From Stygiobacter sp. RIFOXYC2_FULL_38_25 (GTDB taxonomy: Bacteria > Bacteroidota > Ignavibacteria > Ignavibacteriales > Melioribacteraceae): a DNA stretch of 64,000 bases. The position numbers were made by a program, and so were the translations under genes. The stretch spans positions 62,001 to 126,000 of the forward strand of contig MHAZ01000007.1 of NCBI GenBank assembly GCA_001803165.1, written 5' to 3'. Below the pieces are notes generated by a model. That model was not told the origin of the DNA. It saw only the letters and a list, made by a program, of their open reading frames with translations, and searched no databases. Positions 43,399-52,743 of the stretch are shown here, piece after piece. Position 1 is the stretch's first letter. Every line of letters begins with the position of its first letter.

Positions 43399-44748
43399 AT
43401 GATGGGTACATCCACATTTGAAAACATTGTAGAGAAAACAAACGTTTCGGCAAATGAAGTTCATTCCACGCTTGCAAAGAAAATGCTTGTTGATGGCTTC
43501 GATTTCGTTTTAGATATTAAAAGAAGCCGCGACTTAACTTTGGTTGATGAAAAAACCGGTGATGAATATTTAGACTTCTTTTCATTCTTCGCTTCTTCTC
43601 CGCTTGGAATGAATCATCCCAAATTAGATACGCCGGAATTCCGTGAAGAACTCGCAATTGCTTCACTCAACAAACCTTCCAATTCGGATATTTACACAAC
43701 ACAGATGGCAAATTTTGTAGAGACCTTTTCGCGCGTTGCCGTTCCCGATTTTATGAAGCATTTGTTTTTTGTTGATGGTGGAACTTTGGCTGTTGAGAAC
43801 GGATTGAAGATTGCATTCGATTGGAAAGTTAGAAAGAATTTTATTCGCGGTTACAAAGAAGAGCGCGGGCAACAAGTAATTCATTTCCGTGAAGCGTTTC
43901 ATGGAAGGTCGGGTTACACAATGTCGTTAACAAATACCGATCCGGTTAAAATTGCCCACTATCCAAAATTTAACTGGCCAAGAATTATTAATCCTAAGAT
44001 CAAATTTCCAGTTGAAGATAACTTAAATGAAATAATTACTCTAGAGGAAGAAGCAATAAATGAAATTTACACCGCTATCAAAAAGAATAAGGATGATATT
44101 GCTGTTCTAATTATAGAGCCAGTTCAAGCAGAAGGTGGAGACAATTTCTTCCGTAAAGAATTTCATGAAAAGTTAAGAGAGATATGCAGCGAAAATGAAA
44201 TTTTACTTATGTACGATGAAGTTCAAACCGGAATTGGAATGACGGGCAAAATGTGGGCTTATGAGCATTATGTTCAACCGGATATTATTTCTTTTGGAAA
44301 GAAAGTTCAGATTTGCGGCGTGATGGTAAACGACAGAATAGATGACATTTCCGAAAATGTGTTTAAGAAATCGAGCAGAATAAACTCAACTTGGGGCGGC
44401 AACTTAACCGATATGGTTCGCTCAAGAAAGAATTTTGAAGTAATTGAAGAAGATAACCTAATTGATAATTCCAGAATCATGGGCAATTATTTATTGCAGA
44501 ACATAAATGATTTGCAAAACGATTTTCCGGAATTTGTTTCTCGTGCAAGAGGTCTAGGATTAATGTGCGCGTTCGATATGCCTTCAGTAGATATAAGAAA
44601 GAAGTTCTTAGCTGAACTATACAAGAATAAATTGATAATGCTCGGCTGCGGAAGCAGTTCCGTTCGTTTTAGAACGCCGTTAGTTGTTACACAAGATGAA
44701 ATTGATAAAGGAATTGGAATAATTAGAGAAGTGCTAAATAAAATGTAA
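43399..44748 (+). CDS. lat: L-lysine 6-transaminase
   Basis: PLP-dependent class III aminotransferase that converts L-lysine and 2-oxoglutarate to allysine (or its cyclised piperideine carboxylate) and glutamate. It has 449 residues. DFFSFFASSPLGMNHPKL, FVDGGTLAVENGLKIAFDWK, YDEVQTGIGMTGKMWAYEHY and the PLP-lysine segment ISFGKKVQICG are the signature of the Lat group rather than of GABA or ornithine transaminases. Two ATG codons adjoin at the start, and GAGG precedes them. No other lysine-degradation gene is adjacent. A convergent hairpin at 44768-44794 separates it from rsmI. Confidence 0.9.
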   Translation: MMGTSTFENIVEKTNVSANEVHSTLAKKMLVDGFDFVLDIKRSRDLTLVDEKTGDEYLDFFSFFASSPLGMNHPKLDTPEFREELAIASLNKPSNSDIYTTQMANFVETFSRVAVPDFMKHLFFVDGGTLAVENGLKIAFDWKVRKNFIRGYKEERGQQVIHFREAFHGRSGYTMSLTNTDPVKIAHYPKFNWPRIINPKIKFPVEDNLNEIITLEEEAINEIYTAIKKNKDDIAVLIIEPVQAEGGDNFFRKEFHEKLREICSENEILLMYDEVQTGIGMTGKMWAYEHYVQPDIISFGKKVQICGVMVNDRIDDISENVFKKSSRINSTWGGNLTDMVRSRKNFEVIEEDNLIDNSRIMGNYLLQNINDLQNDFPEFVSRARGLGLMCAFDMPSVDIRKKFLAELYKNKLIMLGCGSSSVRFRTPLVVTQDEIDKGIGIIREVLNKM

Positions 44749-44767
44749 TCAAGCTTTCCTATGCGTT

Positions 44768-44794
44768 CTTTGTGGTTAATCTTTAACCGCAAAG
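44768..44794. terminator. Hairpin between convergent lat and rsmI
   Basis: Stem CTTTGTGGTTAA/TTAACCGCAAAG (12 bp including G-T pairs) with a three-base loop, placed 20 bases after lat and 14 bases after rsmI in the convergent gap. There is no long T tract. It also belongs to the CGCAAAG repeat family, so a terminator role is only probable. Confidence 0.4.
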
Positions 44795-44807
44795 GGCGCA
44801 AAGATTA

Positions 44808-45506
44808 CTAAGATTCGGAATCAACTTTCTTCCAGCTTGGTGGTGCGATAATAACTACGAATTCCCCTTTTGTATTTTTCTTCTCAAAATCTGTCAGAAT
44901 TTCTTCTGCTGTTCCGCGCCAGGTTTCTTCAAATTTTTTTGTTAACTCTCTACCAACAACAATTTGTCTTAGCGGCATGTAATCGCGTAATTCTTCCAAC
45001 AGCTTCTCAATTCTATAAGTTGATTCATAAAGGACAATCGTTCTTTCCTCTTCCGCCAACTGCTGAAGTTTTTTTTGTCTTCCCTTTTTCTGCGGAAGAA
45101 ATCCCTCGAACGCGAATGAGTCTGTTGGTAATCCGCTAATGCTTAAAGCCATAATTGCGGCATTCACACCGGGAATTCCTACAACCTCAATTCCTTTTTC
45201 AATAGCAAAGTTTACTAAACGAACACCGGGATCAGAAATGCAAGGTGTACCGGCATCAGAAACAAGCGCGGCACTTTCATTAGCCGAAATTCTTTCAACA
45301 ACTCTCTCTAAGGATTTGCTTTCGTTGTGTGCATTTATCACCACAAGCGGTTTGCTAATTTCAAAATGATGAAGAAGAATTGAAGTTACACGAGTGTCTT
45401 CGCAGATAATAAAGTCAACAAACTTTAATGTTTCGACAGCACGGAAAGTAATATCTCCGAGATTTCCAATTGGCGTTGCAATAACAAAAAGTTTTCCGTG
45501 TGTCAT
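44808..45506 (-). CDS. rsmI: 16S rRNA (cytidine-1402 2'-O)-methyltransferase
   Basis: SAM-dependent tetrapyrrole-methylase-fold enzyme that 2'-O-methylates C1402 in the ribosomal P site. It has 232 residues from the ATG at 45506, which begins KLFVIATPIGNLGDITFRAVE. An in-frame start nine codons upstream would fall inside a repeat element. EDTRVTSILLHHF, ALVSDAGTPCISDPG, GFLPQKKGRQKKL and the C-terminal GRELTKKFEE segment are conserved. Apt and dus lie upstream on the same strand after a 44-base gap that contains the palindrome 45519-45546. Confidence 0.95.
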   Translation of the reverse strand: MTHGKLFVIATPIGNLGDITFRAVETLKFVDFIICEDTRVTSILLHHFEISKPLVVINAHNESKSLERVVERISANESAALVSDAGTPCISDPGVRLVNFAIEKGIEVVGIPGVNAAIMALSISGLPTDSFAFEGFLPQKKGRQKKLQQLAEEERTIVLYESTYRIEKLLEELRDYMPLRQIVVGRELTKKFEETWRGTAEEILTDFEKKNTKGEFVVIIAPPSWKKVDSES

Positions 45507-45518
45507 TTTTTCTCTGAC

Positions 45519-45546
45519 GTAGAGACGCCCCATGGGGCGTCTTTAC
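45519..45546. repeat. Single GTAGAGACG palindrome
   Basis: GTAGAGACGCCCC followed by ATGGGGCGTCTTTAC forms a near-perfect 28-bp palindrome between apt and rsmI, closely related to the copy at 41646-41673. It changes the apparent open frame before rsmI. Confidence 0.75.
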
Positions 45547-45550
45547 AATT

Positions 45551-46072
45551 TTATTCTTCTTGATAATGAATTAAAGAGTGTACTTCATAGTTCTTTAGCT
45601 TTTCTTTCCCTTTCAGAAAATCAAGTTCTATGATGAATGAAATTTGTACAACTTCACCGCCAAGCTGTTCAATTAATTTAACTGCAGCTTCCATTGTTCC
45701 ACCGGTAGCAAGTAAATCATCGTGTAATAAAACTTTATCGCCGGGCACAATAGCGTCTTTGTGAATTTCAATTTTATCGGTTCCATATTCCAACTCGTAA
45801 CTTGCAGAAATTGTCTCAGCCGGGAGTTTCTTCGGCTTTCTGATTGGGACGAATCCAGCATTAAGTTTTTGTGCGAGCGCACCACCCAAAATAAATCCAC
45901 GGGATTCTATTCCCGCTACTTTTGTAATACCTTTCTCTTTCGCCAAATCATACAGTGCGTTAATAGTCGCATTCAGTCCGGTAGAATCTTTCAAAAGTGT
46001 CGTAATATCTTTGAAGATAATTCCCTCTTTTGGGAAATTTGGCACATCACGGATTAGTTTTTCTAGTTCCAT
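45551..46072 (-). CDS. apt: Adenine phosphoribosyltransferase
   Basis: Salvages adenine with PRPP to AMP. It has 173 residues from the ATG at 46072, chosen because GGAG lies seven bases upstream and the family starts [27 protein letters not shown]. The PRPP loop is [17 protein letters not shown], and [17 protein letters not shown] binds the base. The start lies one base after the dus stop, so the two are cotranscribed. Upstream open frame into dus is not part of the protein. Confidence 0.95.
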   Translation of the reverse strand: MELEKLIRDVPNFPKEGIIFKDITTLLKDSTGLNATINALYDLAKEKGITKVAGIESRGFILGGALAQKLNAGFVPIRKPKKLPAETISASYELEYGTDKIEIHKDAIVPGDKVLLHDDLLATGGTMEAAVKLIEQLGGEVVQISFIIELDFLKGKEKLKNYEVHSLIHYQEE

Positions 46073-46073
46073 C

Positions 46074-47075
46074 TTAATCTCCTTGAACCGCATTTGGTAA
46101 ATGTTCGTGGTTTTGTAACTCTTCAAGATACTTAAAAAGGATTTCTTCTATCGGCGCATATTCTAATTGTTGATAAAGATGTTGGCGAACCTCTTTCGAG
46201 CCGTGCAAGCCCTTTAAGTATCCAGCGTAATATTTTCTAAAAGGAATGATTGCGCCGCGCACATCTCTAATCTCCAAAGAATATTTAAGATGCTTTAGCG
46301 CTGTAGCAATTCTTTCTTCCGGTGTAACTTGATGAACGGTTTCGCCATTCAGCAATTGCTTGGCTTCTCTAAAAATCCACGGGTGATCAATAGCACCGCG
46401 GGCGATCATGACCGCATCAGCGTTGGTTTCATCAAATGCACGTTTAACATCTTCGGCAGTAAATATTCCACCATTAAGCGCAACCGGGATCTTTACAACT
46501 TCTTTCACTTTTGGAATCCAGTTCCAGTCAGCATCGCCGCTATGACCTTGAGTTCTTGTTCTACAATGAACTGTTAGCTCTGCGGCTCCGGCGTCTTCAA
46601 TTCGTTTAGCAACATCTAAAATATTTATTGAGTTTGCGTCCCAGCCAATTCTTGTTTTTACAGTTACCGGAATGCTAACTGATTTCACAATTTCTTCAAC
46701 CATCGTTTGCAAATAACAGACATCTTTAAGGAGTCCGGCACCGGCGCCACGACCGGCAATTTTCTTTACCCAGCAGCCGGCGTTAATATCTATCACTTCG
46801 GGATTTCTTGTCTCTGCAATTTTTGCGGCTTCAATCATCGGCTCTAAATTACCACCATAGATTTGAATACCAACCGGGCGCTCCTCATCGGTAATTTCTA
46901 ATTTCTTCTCGGTCTTTTTATTCGAACGAATCAAACCATCGGAATTAACAAACTCTGTGTAAACTACATCCGCGCCAAGTTCTTTGCACAATCTTCTGTA
47001 TGCAATGTCTGTTACGTCTTCCATCGGCGCAAGAAGAAGCGCCTTATCAATATTTATTTTCCCAACTTTAAACAC
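46074..47075 (-). CDS. dusB: tRNA-dihydrouridine synthase
   Basis: FMN enzyme that reduces uridines in the tRNA D loop. It has 333 residues. The TIM barrel begins [17 protein letters not shown], and the catalytic cysteine is in [24 protein letters not shown] and tRNA contacts are in [34 protein letters not shown] and [14 protein letters not shown] replaces the usual GCP beside the catalytic Cys, a mild variant. The DusB subgroup assignment is by general resemblance. It overlaps the upstream MFS gene by eight bases. Confidence 0.92.
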   Translation of the reverse strand: MFKVGKINIDKALLLAPMEDVTDIAYRRLCKELGADVVYTEFVNSDGLIRSNKKTEKKLEITDEERPVGIQIYGGNLEPMIEAAKIAETRNPEVIDINAGCWVKKIAGRGAGAGLLKDVCYLQTMVEEIVKSVSIPVTVKTRIGWDANSINILDVAKRIEDAGAAELTVHCRTRTQGHSGDADWNWIPKVKEVVKIPVALNGGIFTAEDVKRAFDETNADAVMIARGAIDHPWIFREAKQLLNGETVHQVTPEERIATALKHLKYSLEIRDVRGAIIPFRKYYAGYLKGLHGSKEVRQHLYQQLEYAPIEEILFKYLEELQNHEHLPNAVQGD

Positions 47076-48261
47076 TTAGTCCAGCTTTCAGTTTTTCGGG
47101 ATTTAGTTTGAAGTAAGCAACAATCAATATTATGAAAGTAAAGAAACCACCGGTTAAGAATGGGAATTGATAACCAAGATAATGAAATGAAAATCCGCCC
47201 CACAACGGACCGAGTACGCGCGCGAATGCCGAGATTGATTGATTAACTCCAAGTATAGCGCCTTGCTGATCTTCCGGAGAATATTTCGAAATCATTGCTG
47301 GAATTATTGGCTGTAATATTCCGGTACCAATCGCCACAAGTGAAATAACAATTGCCTCCCCAAGAAAATTTCCACCATACGGAATTAATCCAAGTCCAAA
47401 AACAGTAAAAACTAATCCAATAAGTACGCTGGTTCTATCAGCAAATTTCTTAGTTAGCATTCTGATAAAACCGGCTTGTATTAACACACCCACTACACCC
47501 GAAATACCAAACAACATTCCGTTTTGCTGATCGCTAAAATGAAATACCTTGTACCCGAGCAAAGCATAAGTGCCGTATATGTTCGCAAAAGAAAATATTA
47601 TAAAGAAAAATATTATGATCAAGAAACCAACCGGAGAATGAAGTATAACTTTCTTAGTAAAAGCAAAATCGAAAATGCGGAATTGAAATTTTCCTTCGCT
47701 CTTTTTTTCTTTTAACGATTCCGGCAGCTTGAAAAAAGCAAACACAAGTGCAAGAAATGAAAATCCCGCTGCTCCATATCCAGCCACTGAATAGCTATAC
47801 TTTGAAAGTAGTGCGCCAATCACTGGACCAAAAATGAAACCAAGACCAAACGCAGCGCCAATCAATCCCATTCCCTTAGAGCGTTCTTCTTTCGTTGTGA
47901 TATCTGCAATGTATGCTTGAGCCGCGCCAATGTTACTTCCACCAAGTCCGGCAAGCAATCTTGAAACGAACAACAATGCAAAATTGTGTGAGAAAGCAAA
48001 AAGTAAATATGCGATTACAGTAATTGATTGCGTTGCAAGTATAACCGGTCTTCTGCCGATTCTATCAGATAGTCTTCCATAAACCGGATTAAAAATAAAT
48101 TGCATCAATGAGAAAACTGCTATAATTGCTCCAATTCCAAAATCGGAAATACCAAGCTCTTTGCTCGCAAAAGTTGGGAGGATAGGAATTAAAATTCCAA
48201 AACCCATTAGATCTATAAAAATTGTAACGAAGATTACAGAAAGTGAAGCTTTATTTTTCAT
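47068..48261 (-). CDS. MFS drug-efflux-type transporter (TetA-like, DHA1)
   Basis: 397 residues with twelve predicted helices. MFS motif A is YGRLSDRIGRRPVIL, and motif C-like GAAFGLGFIFGPVIGALL marks antiporters of the drug:H+ family. TetA-like proteins have this length and start (FVTIFIDLMGFGILIPILPTFA). The substrate is unknown. It overlaps dus by eight bases. CapA follows upstream with a 40-base gap. Confidence 0.88.
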   Translation of the reverse strand: MKNKASLSVIFVTIFIDLMGFGILIPILPTFASKELGISDFGIGAIIAVFSLMQFIFNPVYGRLSDRIGRRPVILATQSITVIAYLLFAFSHNFALLFVSRLLAGLGGSNIGAAQAYIADITTKEERSKGMGLIGAAFGLGFIFGPVIGALLSKYSYSVAGYGAAGFSFLALVFAFFKLPESLKEKKSEGKFQFRIFDFAFTKKVILHSPVGFLIIIFFFIIFSFANIYGTYALLGYKVFHFSDQQNGMLFGISGVVGVLIQAGFIRMLTKKFADRTSVLIGLVFTVFGLGLIPYGGNFLGEAIVISLVAIGTGILQPIIPAMISKYSPEDQQGAILGVNQSISAFARVLGPLWGGFSFHYLGYQFPFLTGGFFTFIILIVAYFKLNPEKLKAGLSV

Positions 48262-48301
48262 TAAAAGAATAACCTTTCGAATTCCGGTGTAAAAATAAAA
48301 A

Positions 48302-49450
48302 TTAATTTGCGTGCAAAGAATTTTTTCTTTTGAATAATGCCACAGCTTTCATTGTTTGTTTTGTCTCGTAATAGCTTTGAACAAGTTTTGCTTGATCTGA
48401 TTTATTGAGCCGTTTGAACGATTTGTAAACCGAAGTATCGCTTGGGTGCAAAACAAATGCGTTTCTTCCGCTTACTTTTTCTTTAGCAACCCAAACCGGT
48501 TCAATAAAAAGTGTATCAAGCAATACTTTATCGGTATCATTTTTTTCAATTGTAAAATTTAATATTACTCCACAATCGGAGTAGCGCCATCTTTGATTAG
48601 AAAAGAAATTACCGAGCGAATAAGCGATAAATCCTTGAGCGAGTTTACTTTTTGCTGATTCAAAAAGCTCCACCGGCTGAATAACATGCGGATGGCTAGC
48701 AATAATTAAATCTGCACCATACGTAATTGTTTTCCCGGCAAATTCCTTCTGAAATGAATTAGGTTCCCGTTCATATTCTTCACCAAAATGGAAGTACACA
48801 ATAACAGCGTCTGCATTTTGTTGTCTTGCGTTAGTTATATCTTTCTTAATCAAAATAGTATCTATCAAATTAACAGCATAACTTTTTTGTTTCGGCAGAT
48901 TATTTCCGTTTAATCCGTAAGTGTAAGCAAGTAATGCAACCCTAATTCCATTCTTCTCAGCTACCAATATTTTCTCTCGTGATTCGGCAGAATTATAAGT
49001 CCCATAATTCATCATTCCATGCTTGCGAACATTTTCAATGGTTCTATTTATTCCGGTTATTCCTCTATCCATCGAATGATTATTGGAAGTTATCAGTGCA
49101 TCAAAACCGGCATCTTTTAATGCGGCTAAGTATTCTTCTGGTGAATTGAACATTGGGTAACCAGAGTTGCGTGATTTCTTTCCAAGAATTACTGTTTCAA
49201 GATTTCCAATTGTAAAATCTGATTTAGATAAAAGCTCTTTAACTTCTTTAAATGATGGACGAAAATCAAAACTATCGGCACTAACTCTCGCAGATTCAAA
49301 TTGAGGAGAGTGGCACATCAAATCTCCAACAAATGAAAATGAGATTGTCTTTATTCTAACAATTTCTTTTTGCTTCGTTCTTGGTAATTGTGAAAAGAAG
49401 TAAAAAGAAACTGCCGCAACAGTTAGTATGAGGAATAGTTTTTTCATCAA
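48302..49450 (-). CDS. CapA-family protein (PGA_cap metallophosphatase-like)
   Basis: 382 residues. An N-terminal hydrophobic signal or anchor (about 5-21) precedes the CapA domain: SFSFVGDLMCHSPQ, NLETVILGKKS, TSNNHSMDRGITGINRTIENV, VYFHFGEEYE and ASHPHVIQPVE. The first, central and last of these contain the Asp, His and Asn metal ligands typical of the calcineurin-like fold. In Bacillus CapA helps anchor or export poly-gamma-glutamate. CapB and CapC are absent here, so its substrate is unknown. A surface polymer role is possible. Confidence 0.85.
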   Translation of the reverse strand: MMKKLFLILTVAAVSFYFFSQLPRTKQKEIVRIKTISFSFVGDLMCHSPQFESARVSADSFDFRPSFKEVKELLSKSDFTIGNLETVILGKKSRNSGYPMFNSPEEYLAALKDAGFDALITSNNHSMDRGITGINRTIENVRKHGMMNYGTYNSAESREKILVAEKNGIRVALLAYTYGLNGNNLPKQKSYAVNLIDTILIKKDITNARQQNADAVIVYFHFGEEYEREPNSFQKEFAGKTITYGADLIIASHPHVIQPVELFESAKSKLAQGFIAYSLGNFFSNQRWRYSDCGVILNFTIEKNDTDKVLLDTLFIEPVWVAKEKVSGRNAFVLHPSDTSVYKSFKRLNKSDQAKLVQSYYETKQTMKAVALFKRKNSLHAN

Positions 49451-49462
49451 TCAGAATTTCGC

Positions 49463-49541
49463 TTGATCTTAATCTTGCTACCATAGTTTTCAAAACTCGA
49501 TCAAGATAAAGACCATGATTAAGATCAAGAACATACTATGG
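49463..49541. repeat. Interleaved inverted repeats upstream of capA
   Basis: CTTGATCTTAATC (49463-49475) pairs with GATTAAGATCAAG (49517-49529), and CCATAGT (49481-49487) pairs with ACTATGG (49535-49541). The two pairings cross rather than nest. GATTAAGATCAAGA also occurs in the inverted repeat at 32524-32595. Confidence 0.6.
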
Positions 49542-49551
49542 CACAATGTAT

Positions 49552-49586
49552 AAAAAAATAGGTCGGGCAATTACTCACCCGACCTA
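49552..49586 (-). terminator. Rho-independent terminator of the H1-like gene
   Basis: Minus-strand stem TAGGTCGGG/CCCGACCTA (9 bp) with a 10-base loop, followed by a run of seven T residues. It is 22 bases after the stop of the H1-like gene. Confidence 0.9.
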
Positions 49587-49607
49587 CATTGCAATATTCA
49601 GAACGGA

Positions 49608-49808
49608 TTAATTTCCGCCTTTAGCAGTCTTGCGTTCTGCTTTAACAGCCTGGATATCATTTCTGAAGTCTTGAGCCAATTTCTTCAATTCGCTTAAGCC
49701 TTTTCTCAAACGTGTTCCAGCTGCTGATTGTCCCTTCGTATAGAATTTTTCTACGTCGGGTTCGAGTGTCTTTAAGAACTCGATAAGATCTAAATATTTC
49801 TGGTTCAT
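49608..49808 (-). CDS. Histone H1-like (Hc1-type) DNA-binding protein
   Basis: 66 residues: a short helix (MNQKYLDLIEFLKTLEPDVEKF) then YTKGQSAAGTRLRKGLSELKKLAQDF and a basic end KAERKTAKGGN. The GTRLRKGL.ELK.LAQ.FR pattern is that of the small Hc1/H1-like family common in Bacteroidota. These are thought to coat DNA. The gene is monocistronic with its own strong terminator and a GGAGGACC site before the ATG, consistent with high expression. Confidence 0.8.
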   Translation of the reverse strand: MNQKYLDLIEFLKTLEPDVEKFYTKGQSAAGTRLRKGLSELKKLAQDFRNDIQAVKAERKTAKGGN

Positions 49809-49836
49809 TGGTCCTCCTTTGTTTAGTGATTGGTTG

Positions 49837-51837
49837 TTATTTAATGTTTTCTAAAACAATTTCCGCTATATCCTTTACTTGTACTTCTTCTGCTTTGTCC
49901 AGAGTTTTAATTCCGTCTGCCATCATCGTCATACAAAACGGACAAGCCGATGCAACGGTATCCGCATTTGTTTTTACTGCTTCTTCTGCCCTATTTACGT
50001 TTATTCTTGTTCCTTCTACTTCTTCTAAAAACATTCTTCCACCGCCGGCTCCACAGCAAAATCCTTTGTCTTTGCTTCGCTCCATTTCAATAAGTTCAGC
50101 GCCATTTATTTTTTTAAGCGGGTCGCGCGGCGAATCGTAAACGCCATTGTATCTTCCAAGATAGCATGAATCGTGATATGTAATTTTTGTTTTTGCCGAT
50201 TCATCTTTCAATTTCAATTTGCCTTCGTTCAACAATTGGCTTATCAATTCAGTATGATGAAGAACCTCAAAATTTCCGCCAAACTGCGGATATTCGTTCT
50301 TCAATGAATTGAAGCAATGCGGGCAGCCGGTAACAATTTTCTTTACTCCGTAACCATTCAGAGTTTCAACGTTTGCTTGCATCATCATTTGAGCAAGATA
50401 TTCATTTCCCAAACGTCTTGCTGTATCGCCGTTGCATTGTTCTTCAACACCCAGAATTCTGAAATCAACATTCGCTTTCTGCATTAAAGCTGCAAAAGCT
50501 TTAGAAACTTTTTGATAGCGCGCATCAAACGAACCGGAACATCCCACCCAGAACAAATATTCGGTGTTAGCATCTTCCGCCATTGTTTTGATATTCAAAC
50601 CCTCAGCCCAATTTGCTCTGTCTTGCGCATTGAATGCCCACGGGGTTCCGTTTGTTTCCAAATTCTTGAAAACAACATTAAGCTCATTAGGAAAGTTAGA
50701 TTCGTTCAACACAAGATTTCTTCTCATATCCACTATTGAATCTACGTGCTCAATCGTAACCGGACACTCATAAACACAAGCCATGCAAGTAGTGCAAGCC
50801 CAAAGTTCTTCATCTTTAATATAATTATGAACAAGCGTTTTCTGCATCTCTTCGTTGTCTTCAGAAGTTTTTGCAATCATCAGTGGAGCTTTGTCCTCTG
50901 TTCTCTTTCGGATATTTACAATTATCTCACGAGGAGAAAGTTGCTTTCCAGTAGTTGCAGCCGGACAAGCAGCCGTGCATCGTCCGCATTCTGTACATGA
51001 AAAACCATCTAATAATTGTTTCCAATTCAAGTGCTCTATATCCGCAGCACCGTATTGAGTCAAATTTTCATCTTCAAGATTGAGCTTCTTTAATGCATAC
51101 TTCTGCGAACCAATTTTCATGAAATAAACATTTGGCAGAGAAGTAATAACATGAAAATGTTTTGAGTATGGGAGAAAGTTTAAGAATGTGAAAACGATCA
51201 GAATGTGCATCCACCAAAAGATTTCGTAATATGTTGATGCAGAACTTCCATCACCGACAAAAATTCCAGCTAACCACAATGAAACCGGGCGGACTTCCCA
51301 TTCGCTAAGCTGCATGTTTGCGTAAATGATATTAGCGACGTTTTGCCCGAACATTGAAATTACAACGCCCATTATCATGCAAAGAATAAAAGCTGCGTCA
51401 AACTTGTGCCCTTCCACATCCAAGCGTTTTACTTTTTGAACAAAGCGTCTGTATAGCGCCCAAAGAACGGCCAAGATTACAAAGAGTCCGAGGAAATCTT
51501 GTGTAAGAGTTATTAGCGAAAATAATGGTCCAAGAAAATGAAGTGAAAATCCTGAATAAAAACCTTGAATTATAGCTTCAATTATTGCGCTTAGAAAAAG
51601 TAAGAATCCCCAAAAGATCGAAACGTGAATGAATCCGGCAACCGGCTCGCGCAATATTTTTGATTGTGCCAACCCAATCTTAAGCACATTTTTAATTCGT
51701 TCACCAGGATTATCAAACCGGTTTTCCGGCTGTCCGAGTTTTACATAACTTAAAATTCTTCTAAGATTGTAAAAGAAGAAACCAATAGCGGCTAAAAACA
51801 CCGGAATAAATAGTAAGTTTTTTAATTCCATCTGCAA
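49837..51837 (-). CDS. Membrane Fe-S oxidoreductase (HdrD/GlcF-like with a NarI-type membrane domain)
   Basis: 666 residues. Five or six N-terminal membrane helices (about 8-235) resemble the cytochrome b subunit of nitrate or heterodisulfide reductases. Two [4Fe-4S] motifs follow: CTECGRCTAACPAATTG and CTTCMACVYECPVTIE. Then come two cysteine-rich CCG-type domains (HDSCYLGRYNG with CCGAGGGRMF; CPHCFNSLKNEYP). The whole is a quinone-linked electron-transfer protein, often found next to electron-transfer flavoprotein or lactate systems. The donor is not identifiable here. It starts three bases after the alpha/beta hydrolase gene, so they form an operon. Confidence 0.88.
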   Translation of the reverse strand: MQMELKNLLFIPVFLAAIGFFFYNLRRILSYVKLGQPENRFDNPGERIKNVLKIGLAQSKILREPVAGFIHVSIFWGFLLFLSAIIEAIIQGFYSGFSLHFLGPLFSLITLTQDFLGLFVILAVLWALYRRFVQKVKRLDVEGHKFDAAFILCMIMGVVISMFGQNVANIIYANMQLSEWEVRPVSLWLAGIFVGDGSSASTYYEIFWWMHILIVFTFLNFLPYSKHFHVITSLPNVYFMKIGSQKYALKKLNLEDENLTQYGAADIEHLNWKQLLDGFSCTECGRCTAACPAATTGKQLSPREIIVNIRKRTEDKAPLMIAKTSEDNEEMQKTLVHNYIKDEELWACTTCMACVYECPVTIEHVDSIVDMRRNLVLNESNFPNELNVVFKNLETNGTPWAFNAQDRANWAEGLNIKTMAEDANTEYLFWVGCSGSFDARYQKVSKAFAALMQKANVDFRILGVEEQCNGDTARRLGNEYLAQMMMQANVETLNGYGVKKIVTGCPHCFNSLKNEYPQFGGNFEVLHHTELISQLLNEGKLKLKDESAKTKITYHDSCYLGRYNGVYDSPRDPLKKINGAELIEMERSKDKGFCCGAGGGRMFLEEVEGTRINVNRAEEAVKTNADTVASACPFCMTMMADGIKTLDKAEEVQVKDIAEIVLENIK

Positions 51838-51840
51838 TAA

Positions 51841-52683
51841 TTAAAGGTGTTTGTTGAAAAAATTAAGTGTTTTATCTAAAAGCTTATCATACTTTGGCGT
51901 TGTACCCGCAAATGGATGAACAACATCAAAAGTGTGACCGGTACCAAACATCTTAAAAAACTCAGTTTTGCTTTTATCAGACCATCTGTAAAGCTCTTCG
52001 GCTTCTTCTAATTTTACAGCTAAATCTTGATCTCCATGAGCTATTAAAAGTGGTCTCCCAAGATTTCTAACTGCATTTTCTAAATCCAAAATCCCGTTGG
52101 AATTTTCTTCAATATCATCAAGTAAGCAAACATCCAAACTCATTATTTGCTTAGTACGCATATTCATAACATCAAAAGAGCCTTTTTTACGCCATTCTTC
52201 TTTTTGACGAGCGCTGTATCTATCTAATTTCGCAATTGAAGCCCAAACCGAAACCGCATCAACATCCTTTCTGCGAACAGAACTTAATAACGAAATTGCA
52301 CCGCCTCGGCTGTGTCCGCAAATTCCAAGCTTACAATCTTTAGCAATTTCCTCAAAAAAACCGCTTCTTACTGTAGAAAGAATTTCATCAAGTTCACGTA
52401 CTTCTCTGCTAAATGTGTTTTTAGCGAATTTTTCAAGTTCTGTAAACTCGAGCGGGTTTTCTCCAATTCCATTGTGAGAAAAATTAAACATTACAACAAC
52501 AAACCCGGCTTTAGAAAAGTACTCGCCAATGTATGGACCGAAACCCCAATCCTTAAAACCTTTGAAACCGTGCACAAAAACGAGAGTTTTATTCGTTTTG
52601 ATGCGTTCGCTATAAAAGGTGGTAACTTGTAATTTTTCGCCGTCTGAGGCGTTTAAGGAATAATTTCTAACCATACGAACCAA
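51841..52683 (-). CDS. Alpha/beta hydrolase (dienelactone-hydrolase/esterase-like)
   Basis: 280-residue cytosolic hydrolase. The oxyanion-hole segment VFVHGFKGFKDWG, nucleophile elbow GHSRGG, acid IAHGDQDLAV and histidine GTGHTFDVVHPF give a complete catalytic triad. GFKG in the oxyanion loop and the C-terminal HPF indicate the peptidase S9/abhydrolase_5-type group. The substrate is unknown. It is cotranscribed with the Fe-S oxidoreductase. Confidence 0.82.
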   Translation of the reverse strand: MVRMVRNYSLNASDGEKLQVTTFYSERIKTNKTLVFVHGFKGFKDWGFGPYIGEYFSKAGFVVVMFNFSHNGIGENPLEFTELEKFAKNTFSREVRELDEILSTVRSGFFEEIAKDCKLGICGHSRGGAISLLSSVRRKDVDAVSVWASIAKLDRYSARQKEEWRKKGSFDVMNMRTKQIMSLDVCLLDDIEENSNGILDLENAVRNLGRPLLIAHGDQDLAVKLEEAEELYRWSDKSKTEFFKMFGTGHTFDVVHPFAGTTPKYDKLLDKTLNFFNKHL

Positions 52684-52743
52684 ATATGAGGTTTTGAGGA
52701 TGTAAAGTCAAGAAAAGCCCAAATTTATGAGCACAACGTTTAA

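Noticed and set aside
48302-49450. Assigning a poly-gamma-glutamate capsule locus from capA
   Set aside because: CapB, CapC and CapE are not present in the window; CapA homologues occur widely outside capsule operons.
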